From the NCBI GenBank assembly GCA_020442385.1, contig JAGRKE010000006.1:62001-126000 (forward strand): a stretch of DNA of 64,000 nucleotides, written 5' to 3'. Under the pieces are notes generated by a model. The model did not search any database. It was not told where the DNA came from and saw only the letters and a list, made by a program, of their open reading frames with translations. The position numbers and the translations under genes are program-made. The DNA is from Alphaproteobacteria bacterium (lineage in GTDB: Bacteria > Pseudomonadota > Alphaproteobacteria > Micavibrionales > Micavibrionaceae). Shown here in pieces: positions 27,526 through 37,954 of this stretch (the stretch's first letter is position 1; every line of letters begins with the position of its first letter).

Positions 27526-30500
27526 ATGAACAAACACACACACATAATCACAATGAAGACAGGCCTTCTGAGCGCTTTGCTTATGGTGCTGAGCATTCTG
27601 CTATTCAGTAATGTAGCGCAAGCACAGCTCACCCGCTCGGCGCGCATAGAGCTAAACGATATCCGCGAAGCTGTTTATATCGGACCAGACAGTTACATCA
27701 CACAAGATGCCGAGAACACGCTGGCTTATCAGGTTGTAGTCAACCGCCATAAGAACAATTTGCGTGGTGCCCGCCACAACAGCCGGGTTATAGCCCTGCC
27801 TCGCGGCAAGGGTTCAAGCTGGATGTTGTTTTCGGTGACCAATAATTCCGATCAGGAACAGTGGGTTCTTGATTTCGGACAGGTGACAAACGGTCGCTTG
27901 GCTTTGGCTAAAGATATTGAGCTCTATAACGCGAACAACGATGGCATGACCGCCCATATTTCAACAGATTCCGATAAAAATACGGGGCGAACCTTCAGCA
28001 AACGGGCCTTACCGCTAACGCTTGCAAAAGACGAAACCCAGCTGATTGCCGTACATATCACGCTGGAAAATAGCCTCGCACAAACCATCACCCCCTACCT
28101 CATGTCCACCGATGCCTATATCGAAAAACAAACGCTGGGCACACGCTTGATTGATGCGCTGATCTATGTGTTTTTCACCGCGATGATTGGCATCTTCACG
28201 GCGCTCAGCTATATCAGACAAAAACCGCAATATCTACTCTACGGCGCTTATTATGCTCTGAATACCGCCTTGTTCTATCTTTTGAACACTATATTTTTTG
28301 CCCCCTTCGGCCTATTTGGTGAAACCGTAATCATCCTGTTCGCATTGTGTATTTTAACCAGCCTTGTGCTGACAAGAACCTTCTTGAAAATCACAGAAGA
28401 CGACCAATCCGAAAACACCCTTCTGCTGGGTGCGGGCGCACTGATTGTTGCTGCGGCCATTCTTGCAATCACTTTTTTAGGTAGTACAACATTAGGATCA
28501 GCGCTTTTATATCTCGCAGCCGCTGTGGGTATGCTTGTGATTACTGCACTCTCTTTCTTCAAAGGCCAAGGCGGCCAATATGCCGGGGTGCATTATGCGG
28601 CTGCATGGATGTGCGCCCTTACCGGCCTGGTCATTACCGCACTGGCCGCAACGCAGGTTTTACCCGAGAATATTTTATATCTGAACGCCTATTGGTGCGC
28701 GTTGATCGTGCAAGGCTTCCTCTTTATGCTCAGCGTTAAGAAGCGCCTGCAAGGTCTGGATGATGAAGAGCGCCACCGCCGCTCCCGCGAAAGCCGGGAA
28801 CTGCAATCGCGCGCACGCCTAAAACACTCTAAAGAGTCAGCCGATCAGGCCCGTCTGCTGCGCGTAATTGAGCGCGAACGTGAGTTGATGGCCGAACTGC
28901 GCGAGCGTGAAATGCAGCGCGCCGAAGAAATGCGCATCGCTAAAGAAACAGCCGTTGAAGCAAACCGTGCCAAGTCCGCCTTTTTGGCTGTGGTTAGTCA
29001 TGAAATCAGAACGCCCATGACGGGAATTTTGGGAATTTTAAGACTGCTGAGCGATACAACGCTCAATGAAGAGCAGAAAGATTATCTTCTCTCCATCCAG
29101 ACCTCAGGCGATACCATGATGGCCTTGCTCAATGACATTCTCGACTTCGAAAAAATCGAGCGCGGAGCAATGGATCTGGAAGAAATTGATTTTGATATGA
29201 TCAAACTTGCGCAGGGTGTGGTCACGCTCATGTCCGGCCATGCGGCGAATAAGGGGCTAAAGCTCAAAACCGATATCGCCGATGATTTCCCGCGCTATCT
29301 AAAAGGAGACCCGACTCGCCTGCGCCAGATTTTACTCAATCTGGTCAACAACGCGATCAAATTTACCCAGCGCGGCGAGGTCACAATTCACCTAAACGCT
29401 ACCGCTATCGGCCATGAAAAAGACAAGGGCAACGCCGATCACGAAATTTATATCGCCGTTGAAGATACCGGCATCGGCATTTCAAAAGAGGCGCAGAAAA
29501 AACTTTTCAGCCCCTTCGAGCAGGCCGATAACACCGTCGCGCGGCGCTTCGGCGGCACGGGGCTGGGACTTGCGATCTGTAAACGTCTGGTTGAGGCCAT
29601 GGGCGGGATCATCAGCATTAAAAGCGAAGAAGGCGAAGGCAGCACCTTTTACTTCACAATCCTTATGAAAGACGGTCAGGGCGAGAATGCCGGACAGTCT
29701 GGAGAGGATAAAAACTACATCAAAGATCTCGAACCAATGCGCATTCTGGTTGTTGATGACAATGAGATGAACCGCAAGGTTCTCTTTGGTTTTCTTGATA
29801 AAGGCGGACATGAGATTGCTCTGGCCGCCAGCGGCGAAGAAGCGCTAGCCCTGCTTGAAGACAGAGATTTTGATGTTGTGCTCACCGATGTGAATTTACA
29901 GGGCGGGATGAACGGACTTGATCTCGTACAATCCATCCGCGAAAACCCGGATAAGGGTAAGGCGGCAACCACGGTCATTGCCGTTTCAGGCAATGTCACA
30001 GATGAAGATATCGAAACTTATAACAACGCGGGTATGAACGGATTTATCGCCAAACCGATCGTGCCCGAAAAACTCTATGAGACATTGGAAAAGGTGCAAA
30101 AAAACGACATGGACCAGGTTTCTACCGACACGCCACCGCAAGAGCCGCAAACGCCGCCCGTGACCCCATCTGCCTCCGGAGCCGATGAAAAAGCTCTGGA
30201 CAGAGATATGATTCAAGGGCTGCTGAGCAGTCTTGGCGCAGAACAATTCAAAAATCTGATGGATGGGTATATCAAAACAGCCGATGAGATTGTTGAGGCA
30301 CTTCTTTCCCTCCAAGACAGCGATGATGAAACCACCATCCGTGAAAAATCTCACGAATTAAAAGGCATGGCTGCCAATTTCGGCGTGCGCGAGACCAGCA
30401 AAATCTCAGGTGCAATTGAAAAAGCCGCGCAAGATGGCAATTTAGAGGCCGCGCACGAGGCCATAAAAAAGCTCCCCGATGCAAATCGGAGAGCCAAAGA

Positions 30501-30528
30501 CGCCATCGCGGCGCTCCTGAAACCGTAA
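27526..30528 (+). CDS. Hybrid sensor histidine kinase (7TMR-DISM, HisKA, REC, HPt)
   Basis: 1000 residues. Signal peptide (to about 36), an extracellular 7TMR-DISM-type beta domain (about 40-200), a seven-helix membrane block (about 205-405), and a charged coiled coil (about 415-480). Then HisKA with H492 in 'VVSHEIRTP', an HATPase with 'FGGTGLGLAICKRL', a receiver with D788, and a C-terminal HPt domain with H943 in 'SHELKGMAANFG'. It therefore carries a complete internal phosphorelay. The ligand is unknown; 7TMR-DISM domains often sense small molecules or sugars. There is no adjacent response regulator, and sixA-like phosphatase (22 kb) acts on HPt proteins in other species. Confidence 0.92.
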   Translation: MNKHTHIITMKTGLLSALLMVLSILLFSNVAQAQLTRSARIELNDIREAVYIGPDSYITQDAENTLAYQVVVNRHKNNLRGARHNSRVIALPRGKGSSWMLFSVTNNSDQEQWVLDFGQVTNGRLALAKDIELYNANNDGMTAHISTDSDKNTGRTFSKRALPLTLAKDETQLIAVHITLENSLAQTITPYLMSTDAYIEKQTLGTRLIDALIYVFFTAMIGIFTALSYIRQKPQYLLYGAYYALNTALFYLLNTIFFAPFGLFGETVIILFALCILTSLVLTRTFLKITEDDQSENTLLLGAGALIVAAAILAITFLGSTTLGSALLYLAAAVGMLVITALSFFKGQGGQYAGVHYAAAWMCALTGLVITALAATQVLPENILYLNAYWCALIVQGFLFMLSVKKRLQGLDDEERHRRSRESRELQSRARLKHSKESADQARLLRVIERERELMAELREREMQRAEEMRIAKETAVEANRAKSAFLAVVSHEIRTPMTGILGILRLLSDTTLNEEQKDYLLSIQTSGDTMMALLNDILDFEKIERGAMDLEEIDFDMIKLAQGVVTLMSGHAANKGLKLKTDIADDFPRYLKGDPTRLRQILLNLVNNAIKFTQRGEVTIHLNATAIGHEKDKGNADHEIYIAVEDTGIGISKEAQKKLFSPFEQADNTVARRFGGTGLGLAICKRLVEAMGGIISIKSEEGEGSTFYFTILMKDGQGENAGQSGEDKNYIKDLEPMRILVVDDNEMNRKVLFGFLDKGGHEIALAASGEEALALLEDRDFDVVLTDVNLQGGMNGLDLVQSIRENPDKGKAATTVIAVSGNVTDEDIETYNNAGMNGFIAKPIVPEKLYETLEKVQKNDMDQVSTDTPPQEPQTPPVTPSASGADEKALDRDMIQGLLSSLGAEQFKNLMDGYIKTADEIVEALLSLQDSDDETTIREKSHELKGMAANFGVRETSKISGAIEKAAQDGNLEAAHEAIKKLPDANRRAKDAIAALLKP
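30465..30494 (-). terminator. ndk terminator inside the kinase gene
   Basis: On the minus strand: a 10-bp stem with one mismatch (GCTCTCCGAT / ATCGGGGAGC), loop TTGC, then six T. It lies 38 bases past the ndk stop and inside the 3' coding end of the hybrid kinase. Confidence 0.7.
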
Positions 30529-30531
30529 CGC

Positions 30532-30954
30532 TTACCCTACAATCTCATCAGAATTAAAGAAATATTCAATCTCGATTTTCGCATTTTCGAGACTGTCTGA
30601 TCCGTGAACAGAATTCTCACCGATCGACAGCGCATACTCCTTACGGATGGTCCCTTCAGCGGCTTCGGCCGGGTTGGTCGCGCCCATAACCTCGCGGTTC
30701 TTGGCAACGGCATCCTCGCCCTCCAGAACCTGCACAACGACAGGGGCGGAGCTCATAAATTCAGTCAGCTCGCCGAAGAACGGGCGTTCTTTGTGCACTG
30801 CATAAAAGCCTTCGGCCTGTTCCTGGGTCATGTGAATACGCTTTTGCGCAATAATACGCAGGCCCGCCGCTTCCAGCTTCGCGTTAATCGCGCCGGTCAG
30901 GTTGCGGTTTGTCGCATCGGGCTTAATAATTGAAAATGTACGTTCTGTGGCCAT
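30532..30954 (-). CDS. ndk: Nucleoside diphosphate kinase
   Basis: 140 residues, standard. Catalytic H117 in 'NSVHGSDS', with '[10 protein letters not shown]' at the start. It balances NTP pools by passing phosphate through the histidine. A GGA ribosome site precedes the ATG. Convergent with the hybrid kinase, with only three bases between stops. Confidence 0.97.
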   Translation of the reverse strand: MATERTFSIIKPDATNRNLTGAINAKLEAAGLRIIAQKRIHMTQEQAEGFYAVHKERPFFGELTEFMSSAPVVVQVLEGEDAVAKNREVMGATNPAEAAEGTIRKEYALSIGENSVHGSDSLENAKIEIEYFFNSDEIVG

Positions 30955-31054
30955 TTTTTAGTCCTTTTTTGCTCAATTGGTGTGGTTTATATAGTCATGC
31001 AACCCATAAGACGCAACCCCCTATTTTTAAAACCTTTTTATGACATGAATATAT

Positions 31055-31084
31055 TTGACATAATTATACAAAATGAAGTATTTT
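31055..31084 (+). promoter_or_regulatory. Promoter candidate for the orphan gene
   Basis: TTGACA at 31055-31060, an 18-base spacer, then TATTTT at 31079-31084, in an AT-rich gap. Transcription would begin about 33 bases before the ATG at 31124. Confidence 0.45.
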
Positions 31085-31123
31085 AATGAGGGTTTAATAA
31101 TTTGACAGCTATATTTGGAAACA

Positions 31124-32209
31124 ATGACACAACAATCTGGACATCCTTATGAATCAAAGCAAAGTGAGCTGAAATATCAGCAGAGCGCAGCTGCATACGA
31201 TTACAAAAAAGGATGGGATTTTTTATCACAAAAACATTATGAAGGCGGCGTTGAGGTTTATATCGACATCGCGCGGCAAGCAGCGCTGACCGGCAAAGAA
31301 GCTATGCATAGCTTTTGCCGAGAACAAAAACTATCGTTTGTTTCCATTCCACATGAGGCTTTTCGGGAATATGAACTCAGCAGAACACCTTTCAGAACAT
31401 GGTTTTTAAAGTACTGTGAAGACAACAATTTTAACCCGAAAGCAGACGTTTGTATCATAGAGCCCTTTGCTAAATCCGTAGAAAGAGCCTCTCAAAAAAC
31501 CGAAACTCATTCTGTCATCCCTCAAAATAACAGCGATTATTTAAGAGGAATGTTCATTTTTCTTAAACAAGGCAATCCGCGAAAAATTAAGCAAAACGGG
31601 GACAAGAGCTATGATCTTATGAAGAGAACGATCGTAAATCTCGAAACTGATGAGCGCGTTATTGGCCACAAAAATCATTTTTGGAAAGCGCACGTATCGG
31701 GCTTTCGCGCTCATAAAACTGCTTGGCCGATTACAGTTCCCAAAGACTATAAAATGGCCGGACACATGATTCTTCAGGAAGTTAAAATTGAACATGAAAG
31801 CCAAATGGATATTGATACGCTTACGCGTCTTATCTCCATGGAAATCATGCGACAAAATTCAGACAGTATGAAGCAATTCAGCCAGAATGCTGGCCCTACG
31901 GGAAAAATTGCTTACAAACAATCTACAAAAGTAAACAACATCTCCAATGCAGTCTCTAAATGGGGACGCATGCTCTATAACAAAATCCATCAAGAAATTG
32001 GTTTTGATTCACTGCTTTCTCCTGAAGAGCAAAAGAAAAACAATCCAAAAAACTACGAAGAAATTCTAAAAATTGTAAAAGAAGACGCAAAGCAAACAGG
32101 AATGCACTGCACTACTTTGAAAAAAGTACTGAGGACTATAGCCGAACTTGAAATTGTCTCTCCGCGCCAAGCCGAGAAATTGGGGCTGCTTAGCCCGGAA
32201 CACAAATAA
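31124..32209 (+). CDS. Orphan protein, possible RelA/SpoT-like fold
   Basis: 361 residues, no signal or membrane segment. The DNA is visibly more AT-rich than its housekeeping neighbours ndk and alaS, and codon use leans to A/T endings, which suggests transfer. No close family is recognised. Residues about 136-245 recall the RelA/SpoT nucleotidyltransferase pattern: 'SDYLRGMFIF' (D138), then 'SGFRAHK' (193-198), then 'ILQEVKIEHE' (E219), with the two acidic residues spaced as the catalytic pair would be and a helix with basic residues after. The usual Tyr of 'GYxSxH' is Phe and the histidine is absent. This is a pattern-level guess. An alternative TTG start lies three codons upstream. Confidence 0.5.
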   Translation: MTQQSGHPYESKQSELKYQQSAAAYDYKKGWDFLSQKHYEGGVEVYIDIARQAALTGKEAMHSFCREQKLSFVSIPHEAFREYELSRTPFRTWFLKYCEDNNFNPKADVCIIEPFAKSVERASQKTETHSVIPQNNSDYLRGMFIFLKQGNPRKIKQNGDKSYDLMKRTIVNLETDERVIGHKNHFWKAHVSGFRAHKTAWPITVPKDYKMAGHMILQEVKIEHESQMDIDTLTRLISMEIMRQNSDSMKQFSQNAGPTGKIAYKQSTKVNNISNAVSKWGRMLYNKIHQEIGFDSLLSPEEQKKNNPKNYEEILKIVKEDAKQTGMHCTTLKKVLRTIAELEIVSPRQAEKLGLLSPEHK

Positions 32210-32212
32210 TAC

Positions 32213-34900
32213 CTAGCTCACAAGCGCCTTTTCAATAGCGCTCACCGCATCATTGGCGCCGTCCGCATTCGGACCGCCGGCTTGAGCCATATCAGGACGA
32301 CCGCCGCCGCCGCCGCCGCCCAGCGCCTCTGATCCGATTTTTACCAGATCAACCGCGCTGAGTTTATCCGTCAGATCATCCGTCACGCCGACCACGATTG
32401 AGGCTTTGCCGTCATTGGTCGCCACCAGCACAATTACGCCGGAGCCAACCTGTTTTTTCAGATCATCAGCCATCGGTTTTAAGTCTTTCGGCGGGAAGGC
32501 CTCCAGCGTTTTACCGATAAATTTTACACCTGCGATCTCTTTGATTTCATCATCTGATGTTTCCGCCCCTTGCGCACGGCGCGCTTCGGAAATTTGTTTT
32601 TGAAGCCGCTTGTTGTCCGCGACCAAATCATTGGCGGTGCTTGCAGCTGCGTCCGGCACCATCTCACCCAGCGCACTTAACTCGGCGCGTAGCTTGTCAT
32701 TCTCCGCCTTCAGACGGGCAATCGCGTCCTGTGCGGCTTGTGCCTTTCCGGCTTCATACGCATCCACACGCGCACCCGTCACGGCCTCCACACGGCGGAT
32801 ACCGGATGATAGCGCGCTTTCAGATGTGATTTTGAATTTCTCGATGTCGCCCGTGTTTTTTACATGCGTACCACCGCACAGCTCGATTGAGAATTGCTTA
32901 TTCCCGTCTTGTGTACCCATGGCAACCACGCGCACCTCATCGTCATATTTTTCGCCGAACAGCGCCATCGCGCCGCTCTCGCGGGCTTCGTCGATCGGCA
33001 TCACGCGGGTTTCAACAGCGGTTGCGGCTTTAATTTCGGCATTCACCATTTCTTCAACCGCAACGATCTCCTCCTCGCTCATACCCTTGGGGTGTGAAAT
33101 ATCAAAACGTGTGCGGTCGGCATCTTGCAGAGAGCCTTTTTGCGAGACATGATCGCCCAGAACGCGGCGCAACGCCTCATGCATCAAATGCGTAACAGAG
33201 TGGTTTTGGCGAATAGCAGCGCGGCGATCTTGGTCAACAGTCATTATGACCGTATCGCCTTCTTTGACTTCTTTATCTGCTGTAAAAACAAAGTGAGAAA
33301 ATATTTTGCCCAAGCGTTTTTGGGTATCCCTAACATCTGCAATATCTTCCAGCTTATCAGAAGATGTAAGCTTAAAACGCCCCTTATCACCAACCTGACC
33401 GCCGCTTTCCGCATAGAATGGCGTTTGGTTTGTAATCACCCAGCCATTGGAATTTTTAGGAAGCGCCTTAACGCGTTCTCCATCCTTAACAATCGCAAGC
33501 ACTTTACCCTCAAGTTGCTCACTGTCGTAATTAAACTCGGTAGGCCCAACATCATCTAAAATATCGAACCAGATTTTTTCGTCTGCGACATCACCGCTGC
33601 CCGCCCAAGCGGCGCGGGCCTTGGCCTTTTGTTCGGCCATGCAAGCATCAAAGCCATCGGTATCAACGGCAATACCCTGCGCCTTCAGTGCATCCTGGGT
33701 CAGATCAAGCGGGAAACCAAAAGTGTCATAGAGTTTAAACGCCACATCACCGGGCAGGACGTTGTTGTTTACTTTGTTCGCCGCCTCATCCAGCAACTTC
33801 AGGCCATTTTCCAGCGTGCGCTTAAAACGCTCCTCTTCGGATTTCAACGTCTCAGTGATCAAGCTTTGGGCGCGGTTCAGCTCTGGATAGGCTTCAGCCA
33901 TCTTTCCCTGCAGCGTTGAGAAAAGTTTATACATCAGTGGATCTTGCGCCCCCAGCAAATGCGCATGACGCATACCACGGCGCATAATCCGGCGCAGAAC
34001 ATAGCCGCGCCCTTCGTTAGATGGCAACACGCCATCGGCGATCAAGAAGCTGCTCGCCCGCAAATGATCGGCGATGACCTTGTGCGAAGGGGCCATATCC
34101 CCATCTGGATCAACGCCCGTTAAATCTGCGCTATGCTCAATCAGGCTGCGCATGATATCGATATCGTAATTGTTGTTGCTGCCCATCAATGTGGCGGCGA
34201 TGCGCTCCAGCCCCATGCCGGTATCCACGCTTTGCGCGGGCAGCTCGATACGCGTATCGGCATCGATTTGTTCATACTGCATAAAGACGTTGTTCCAAAT
34301 CTCAATAAAGCGGTCGCCATCTTCCTCCGCGCTGCCTGGCGGGCCGCCCCAGATATGTTCGCCGTGGTCATAGAAGATCTCGGTGCAGGGCCCGCACGGG
34401 CCCGTATCACCCATGCGCCAGAAATTATCATCGGTCGGGATGCGGATAATTTTATCATCGGAAAAGCCCGTGACTTTTTTCCAAATTTCTGCCGCTTCTT
34501 CATCTGTTGAATGCACCGTGACCAAAAGCTTTTCGGCAGGCAGCGCAAAGTTTTTCGTGCACAGCTCCCACGCGAAGGCAATCGCGTCCTCCTTGAAATA
34601 ATCACCGAAGGAGAAGTTCCCGAGCATTTCAAAGAAGGTATGGTGGCGCGCGGTGTAGCCAACATTCTCAAGATCATTATGCTTGCCCCCTGCCCGCACG
34701 CATTTTTGCGATGTCACGGCGCGAGTATAATCGCGCGTTTCCTTGCCCGTGAACACATCCTTGAACTGGTTCATGCCCGCATTGGTAAACATGAGCGTCG
34801 GGTCGTTATGCGGCACAAGAGAACTGGATGGCACATGGGCATGCCCCTTGCTTTCAAAAAAGCTGATAAATTCGTTGCGGATGTCATTGACTGTTTTCAT
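32213..34900 (-). CDS. alaS: Alanine-tRNA ligase
   Basis: 895 residues. Class II catalytic core at the N-terminus ('[17 protein letters not shown]', 'MGLERIAA'), then the editing domain with HxxxH in 'HSVTHLMHE' and the cysteine/histidine of '[12 protein letters not shown]', and a C-terminal oligomerisation domain ending in a glycine run. The ATG at 34900 is used rather than the GTG two codons upstream because it gives the conserved start '[11 protein letters not shown]'. Confidence 0.97.
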   Translation of the reverse strand: MKTVNDIRNEFISFFESKGHAHVPSSSLVPHNDPTLMFTNAGMNQFKDVFTGKETRDYTRAVTSQKCVRAGGKHNDLENVGYTARHHTFFEMLGNFSFGDYFKEDAIAFAWELCTKNFALPAEKLLVTVHSTDEEAAEIWKKVTGFSDDKIIRIPTDDNFWRMGDTGPCGPCTEIFYDHGEHIWGGPPGSAEEDGDRFIEIWNNVFMQYEQIDADTRIELPAQSVDTGMGLERIAATLMGSNNNYDIDIMRSLIEHSADLTGVDPDGDMAPSHKVIADHLRASSFLIADGVLPSNEGRGYVLRRIMRRGMRHAHLLGAQDPLMYKLFSTLQGKMAEAYPELNRAQSLITETLKSEEERFKRTLENGLKLLDEAANKVNNNVLPGDVAFKLYDTFGFPLDLTQDALKAQGIAVDTDGFDACMAEQKAKARAAWAGSGDVADEKIWFDILDDVGPTEFNYDSEQLEGKVLAIVKDGERVKALPKNSNGWVITNQTPFYAESGGQVGDKGRFKLTSSDKLEDIADVRDTQKRLGKIFSHFVFTADKEVKEGDTVIMTVDQDRRAAIRQNHSVTHLMHEALRRVLGDHVSQKGSLQDADRTRFDISHPKGMSEEEIVAVEEMVNAEIKAATAVETRVMPIDEARESGAMALFGEKYDDEVRVVAMGTQDGNKQFSIELCGGTHVKNTGDIEKFKITSESALSSGIRRVEAVTGARVDAYEAGKAQAAQDAIARLKAENDKLRAELSALGEMVPDAAASTANDLVADNKRLQKQISEARRAQGAETSDDEIKEIAGVKFIGKTLEAFPPKDLKPMADDLKKQVGSGVIVLVATNDGKASIVVGVTDDLTDKLSAVDLVKIGSEALGGGGGGGRPDMAQAGGPNADGANDAVSAIEKALVS

Positions 34901-34995
34901 GATCACTTTTTGCTCTGTCTTGCAGGTGAAATTCAGCAGTATTTATGCAGGAATTTAGAGCATTTGCCAACAGTTAAGCCAATGCCTGAGGGAGC

Positions 34996-36993
34996 TTATT
35001 TGTTATAGGCGATGCGAAACGGCGCAGACAGGTCGTCTTGTGCGGGCGCATCTCTGGAATCGGCATAACGGGCTGCCTTGCCATCCGCCAGCGCATTGAG
35101 GGTCGGCGTTTTCTCACCATCGCGCATGCGGTAAATCCAGTAGTTAGATAGCACACGCTCAACATAGGCCCGCGTTTCGCTGGAGGGCATAAGCTCAATA
35201 AAGAGCAGTGGATCTTGCACACTCGCCCATTGTTTTTTCCAGCGCGAAAGATTGCCCGGCCCGGCGTTATAAGCAACCAACACCGAAAGCAAATCACCAT
35301 CCACCGTTTTTAAGCTCAAAAGCTCGGCAAGGTATTTCTCTCCCAGTTCCAAATTATAAACCGGGTCAATCAGCAGCTCTTCATTTATATTTTTGCGTCC
35401 TGCAACATGCTCAGCCGTTGAAGGCATAAGCTGCATCAGGCCGCGCGCGCCGCTGCGGCTTTCTGCGCGGTGATCAAAACGTGATTCTTGGCGCATAATC
35501 GCATGCACCAGCGCCGGATCGACTTTGTAATCTTCCTTAAACTTCCAGCCGCCCTTGGGATAAAGCGCCGCATCCAAAGACAGCCCGCTGCTTGTTTCAT
35601 AGGCGCTGCCCAATCGCAGCGAAAGCGCAGGCAAACCGGCATATCCGGCGTAAGAGAGCAACGCCGCACTCATTTCAGGTGTCTCCGGCTTAAAACGCAG
35701 CAGCTCGGCCTCGGCCAAATGCGTTTGCCCGGCAGCCACCAAATCCATCGCACGCGCGCCAGCCTTGGTATCACGCAGCAACGCATAATCATCTTCCGTA
35801 AAGGTCGGGTATTCCCAGTTGAAATCAAAATCACGCCCCAGCGCCCGCGTCGCGATCAGACCATAGAATGTGCGTGGATTATCCGTGGCGCGGGCTAGCC
35901 ACTTCTTGCCTTCGCTTTTATGTCCGGCCTGCATGTGCGAACGCGCCGCCCAATAGGCTCCACCAGCCGCCGTCCAGCCCGAAGCATAAGGAGAGCGCGC
36001 CGTGATTTCGAAATACTGCGCCGCCGCTCTGTAATCGCCATTTGCCCAAGAAACCAGCCCGGCAATCCACCCGGCGATCGGCACATGAATGCCCGAGCGC
36101 TTTGCGCTCGCTTTGGCCAGCTCCAGCGCTTCATCAGGCTTTCCGGCATGTAAATAACCCTTGGCAATCAGAGCGCGCAAAATATCATATTCAACCTTAT
36201 CAAGCAGCGCCGTGGTTTCAGACTCTTTGAGTGTTTCCATCGCCTGCGTCGGACGGGTTTGACGAATTAGGCGGTAGATGGATTTATTGAGTTTTGCCAC
36301 CGCCTCTTTTTGCGCTGCGCTGCGTTTTTTTGAGCTTTTGTAAACGCGGCCCGGCACCATCATCGGCTCGGAACGTTGTGCAATGCCGCTCAGTTTAACA
36401 GGCTCTTTAAGCGTGCCGGTAAAATCAGCCGGTTTCTTGCGCTGCGCGAGTTTGTATATCTTATCCGCACCCGGATAATCAGCATATAAATCCAGCCAGC
36501 TGCGCAGCTCATCGAAAGAAGAGATATAGGCCGTGGGGTGCATATAGCGCTGATAAAGAACATGACCGCGCAGACGCTTATCGCGCAAGCCCGCCATTTT
36601 ATCTTCGGCCTGATCAATCTTGCCTTGCGCCTGAAGTTTGAAAATCTCTTTATAAACCTGCGCATCTTCCGGGCGAATCGGATCTGTGGCCGAAGCTAAA
36701 ACCGGTTTAAATTTTGGAATCGGCGGCTGCCCGTAATCCAGCAGCGCTTTTGCAAAATCTTTCAGGGAATATTCAACAACCTCGCCTTGTACAGATTGAG
36801 ATTGCTCCGCAAGTTGCTCACCCGGTTGTTCTGCGCTCAAAAACGGTTTTTTTGATGGAACAGGAATACCGTCATAGGCGTAAGTGTGCTCCAAAGGCGT
36901 TAAAATCGCCAGCACCCCTATAACCCCTAAAAACAAAGCAGAAACAGACGAAAACCAAACGTGTCTGCCGTTTGTACTCAATTTTCTCAACAT
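34996..36993 (-). CDS. slt: Soluble lytic murein transglycosylase
   Basis: 665 residues. N-terminal signal/anchor (about 15-37), a long superhelical domain of short helical repeats (about 80-460), and a C-terminal SLT catalytic domain with the catalytic glutamate in 'IMRQESRFD' and the 'GARGLMQLMPSTA' and 'VAYNAGPGN' motifs. This is the Slt70 layout: it cleaves peptidoglycan glycan strands with 1,6-anhydro ends in the periplasm. Confidence 0.93.
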   Translation of the reverse strand: MLRKLSTNGRHVWFSSVSALFLGVIGVLAILTPLEHTYAYDGIPVPSKKPFLSAEQPGEQLAEQSQSVQGEVVEYSLKDFAKALLDYGQPPIPKFKPVLASATDPIRPEDAQVYKEIFKLQAQGKIDQAEDKMAGLRDKRLRGHVLYQRYMHPTAYISSFDELRSWLDLYADYPGADKIYKLAQRKKPADFTGTLKEPVKLSGIAQRSEPMMVPGRVYKSSKKRSAAQKEAVAKLNKSIYRLIRQTRPTQAMETLKESETTALLDKVEYDILRALIAKGYLHAGKPDEALELAKASAKRSGIHVPIAGWIAGLVSWANGDYRAAAQYFEITARSPYASGWTAAGGAYWAARSHMQAGHKSEGKKWLARATDNPRTFYGLIATRALGRDFDFNWEYPTFTEDDYALLRDTKAGARAMDLVAAGQTHLAEAELLRFKPETPEMSAALLSYAGYAGLPALSLRLGSAYETSSGLSLDAALYPKGGWKFKEDYKVDPALVHAIMRQESRFDHRAESRSGARGLMQLMPSTAEHVAGRKNINEELLIDPVYNLELGEKYLAELLSLKTVDGDLLSVLVAYNAGPGNLSRWKKQWASVQDPLLFIELMPSSETRAYVERVLSNYWIYRMRDGEKTPTLNALADGKAARYADSRDAPAQDDLSAPFRIAYNK

Positions 36994-37024
36994 AACAGGG
37001 TCGATATAGCCGAAACTATATGAG

Positions 37025-37045
37025 CTGTCTAGAATATATAGACAG
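37025..37045. repeat. Stem-loop between udg and slt
   Basis: CTGTCTA-(7)-TAGACAG, a perfect 7-bp inverted repeat in the 54-base gap. There is no T run on the minus strand, so it is more likely an operator or mRNA stem than a terminator. Confidence 0.3.
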
Positions 37046-37047
37046 GG

Positions 37048-37902
37048 TTATTTTCGATCCAATTCGTTTCGTTTTTGCTGTAGCTTAAGCATATCGCTCC
37101 ATACAGCCTTTTTTTGGACCGGCGTTCTGAGCAAATAAGCCGGGTGATAAGTCACAATCGCCGGAATGGAAGGGCCTTCATAGCCCAATTCCACGGTCTG
37201 CAGGCAGTAATCATGCCAGCCCTTTCTCAAGCGTGACACGCTGTCTTCCTTACCGAGCAAGGCTTTGGCAGACACTCCGCCGCAGAGAATCAGTAGATCA
37301 GGTTTGATCAACGTAATGTGCTTTTCGATAAAAGGAAGGCTTACGGCAATCTCCGCAGCGTTGGGCGTGCGGTTGCCCGGCGGGCGCCAATTCAGGATGT
37401 TTGAGATATAAATCGCCTTGTCTACATCTGTTTCCGTACGGTCCAGATCAATGCATTTCAAAATGCGGTCAAGCAATTGACCGCTGACACCGACAAAGGG
37501 CTTGCCCTGCCGGTCCTCATCCGCGCCTGGCGCCTCCCCGATCAGCATCACGCGCGCTTTCGGATTGCCGTCACAAAACACCATATTGGTGGCCGTTCTT
37601 TTCACGGACAAACCATCAAACCCGGCAATCGCTTCTTGCAATGCTTCCAGCGTGTCTGCTTCTTGCGCCAGTTTCAGAGATTCCGCCCGCGCATCGGATT
37701 TACCAAGAAAGGCGGGCTGTTCGCTTGCGCCGACAGGCACAGCGCTTGGCGGTGCTTTGGGGCTTTGCGCTTTCGCCGGTGCGGGTGCAAAAGACGGCAT
37801 GGCAGTGCGGTCCACGGGCTCATCGCCCAGAACCTCATCCACGCCGTGATCGACATACCACTCTAATGCACTTTTTACGGATTTCCGCTGTGTATTTCCC
37901 AT
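37048..37902 (-). CDS. Uracil-DNA glycosylase, family 4-like
   Basis: 284 residues from the ATG at 37902; the longer open frame upstream runs over ETF-QO and is not real. A variable proline/alanine-rich N-terminus (to about 85) precedes the UDG fold with 'IGEAPGADEDRQGKPFVG' (about 145-162) and 'YHPAYLLR' near the C-terminus. It removes uracil from DNA. Where classic family 4 enzymes have 'CRPP' and 'C.PF' cysteines for the iron-sulfur cluster, this one has 'WRPPGNR' and 'SLPF', so the cluster seems absent. Probably co-transcribed with slt. Confidence 0.85.
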   Translation of the reverse strand: MGNTQRKSVKSALEWYVDHGVDEVLGDEPVDRTAMPSFAPAPAKAQSPKAPPSAVPVGASEQPAFLGKSDARAESLKLAQEADTLEALQEAIAGFDGLSVKRTATNMVFCDGNPKARVMLIGEAPGADEDRQGKPFVGVSGQLLDRILKCIDLDRTETDVDKAIYISNILNWRPPGNRTPNAAEIAVSLPFIEKHITLIKPDLLILCGGVSAKALLGKEDSVSRLRKGWHDYCLQTVELGYEGPSIPAIVTYHPAYLLRTPVQKKAVWSDMLKLQQKRNELDRK

Positions 37903-37954
37903 GGGGAATAGGCTAGAATAGACAAACAAAAAAGAAAAGAGGTCTCTTAAATAA

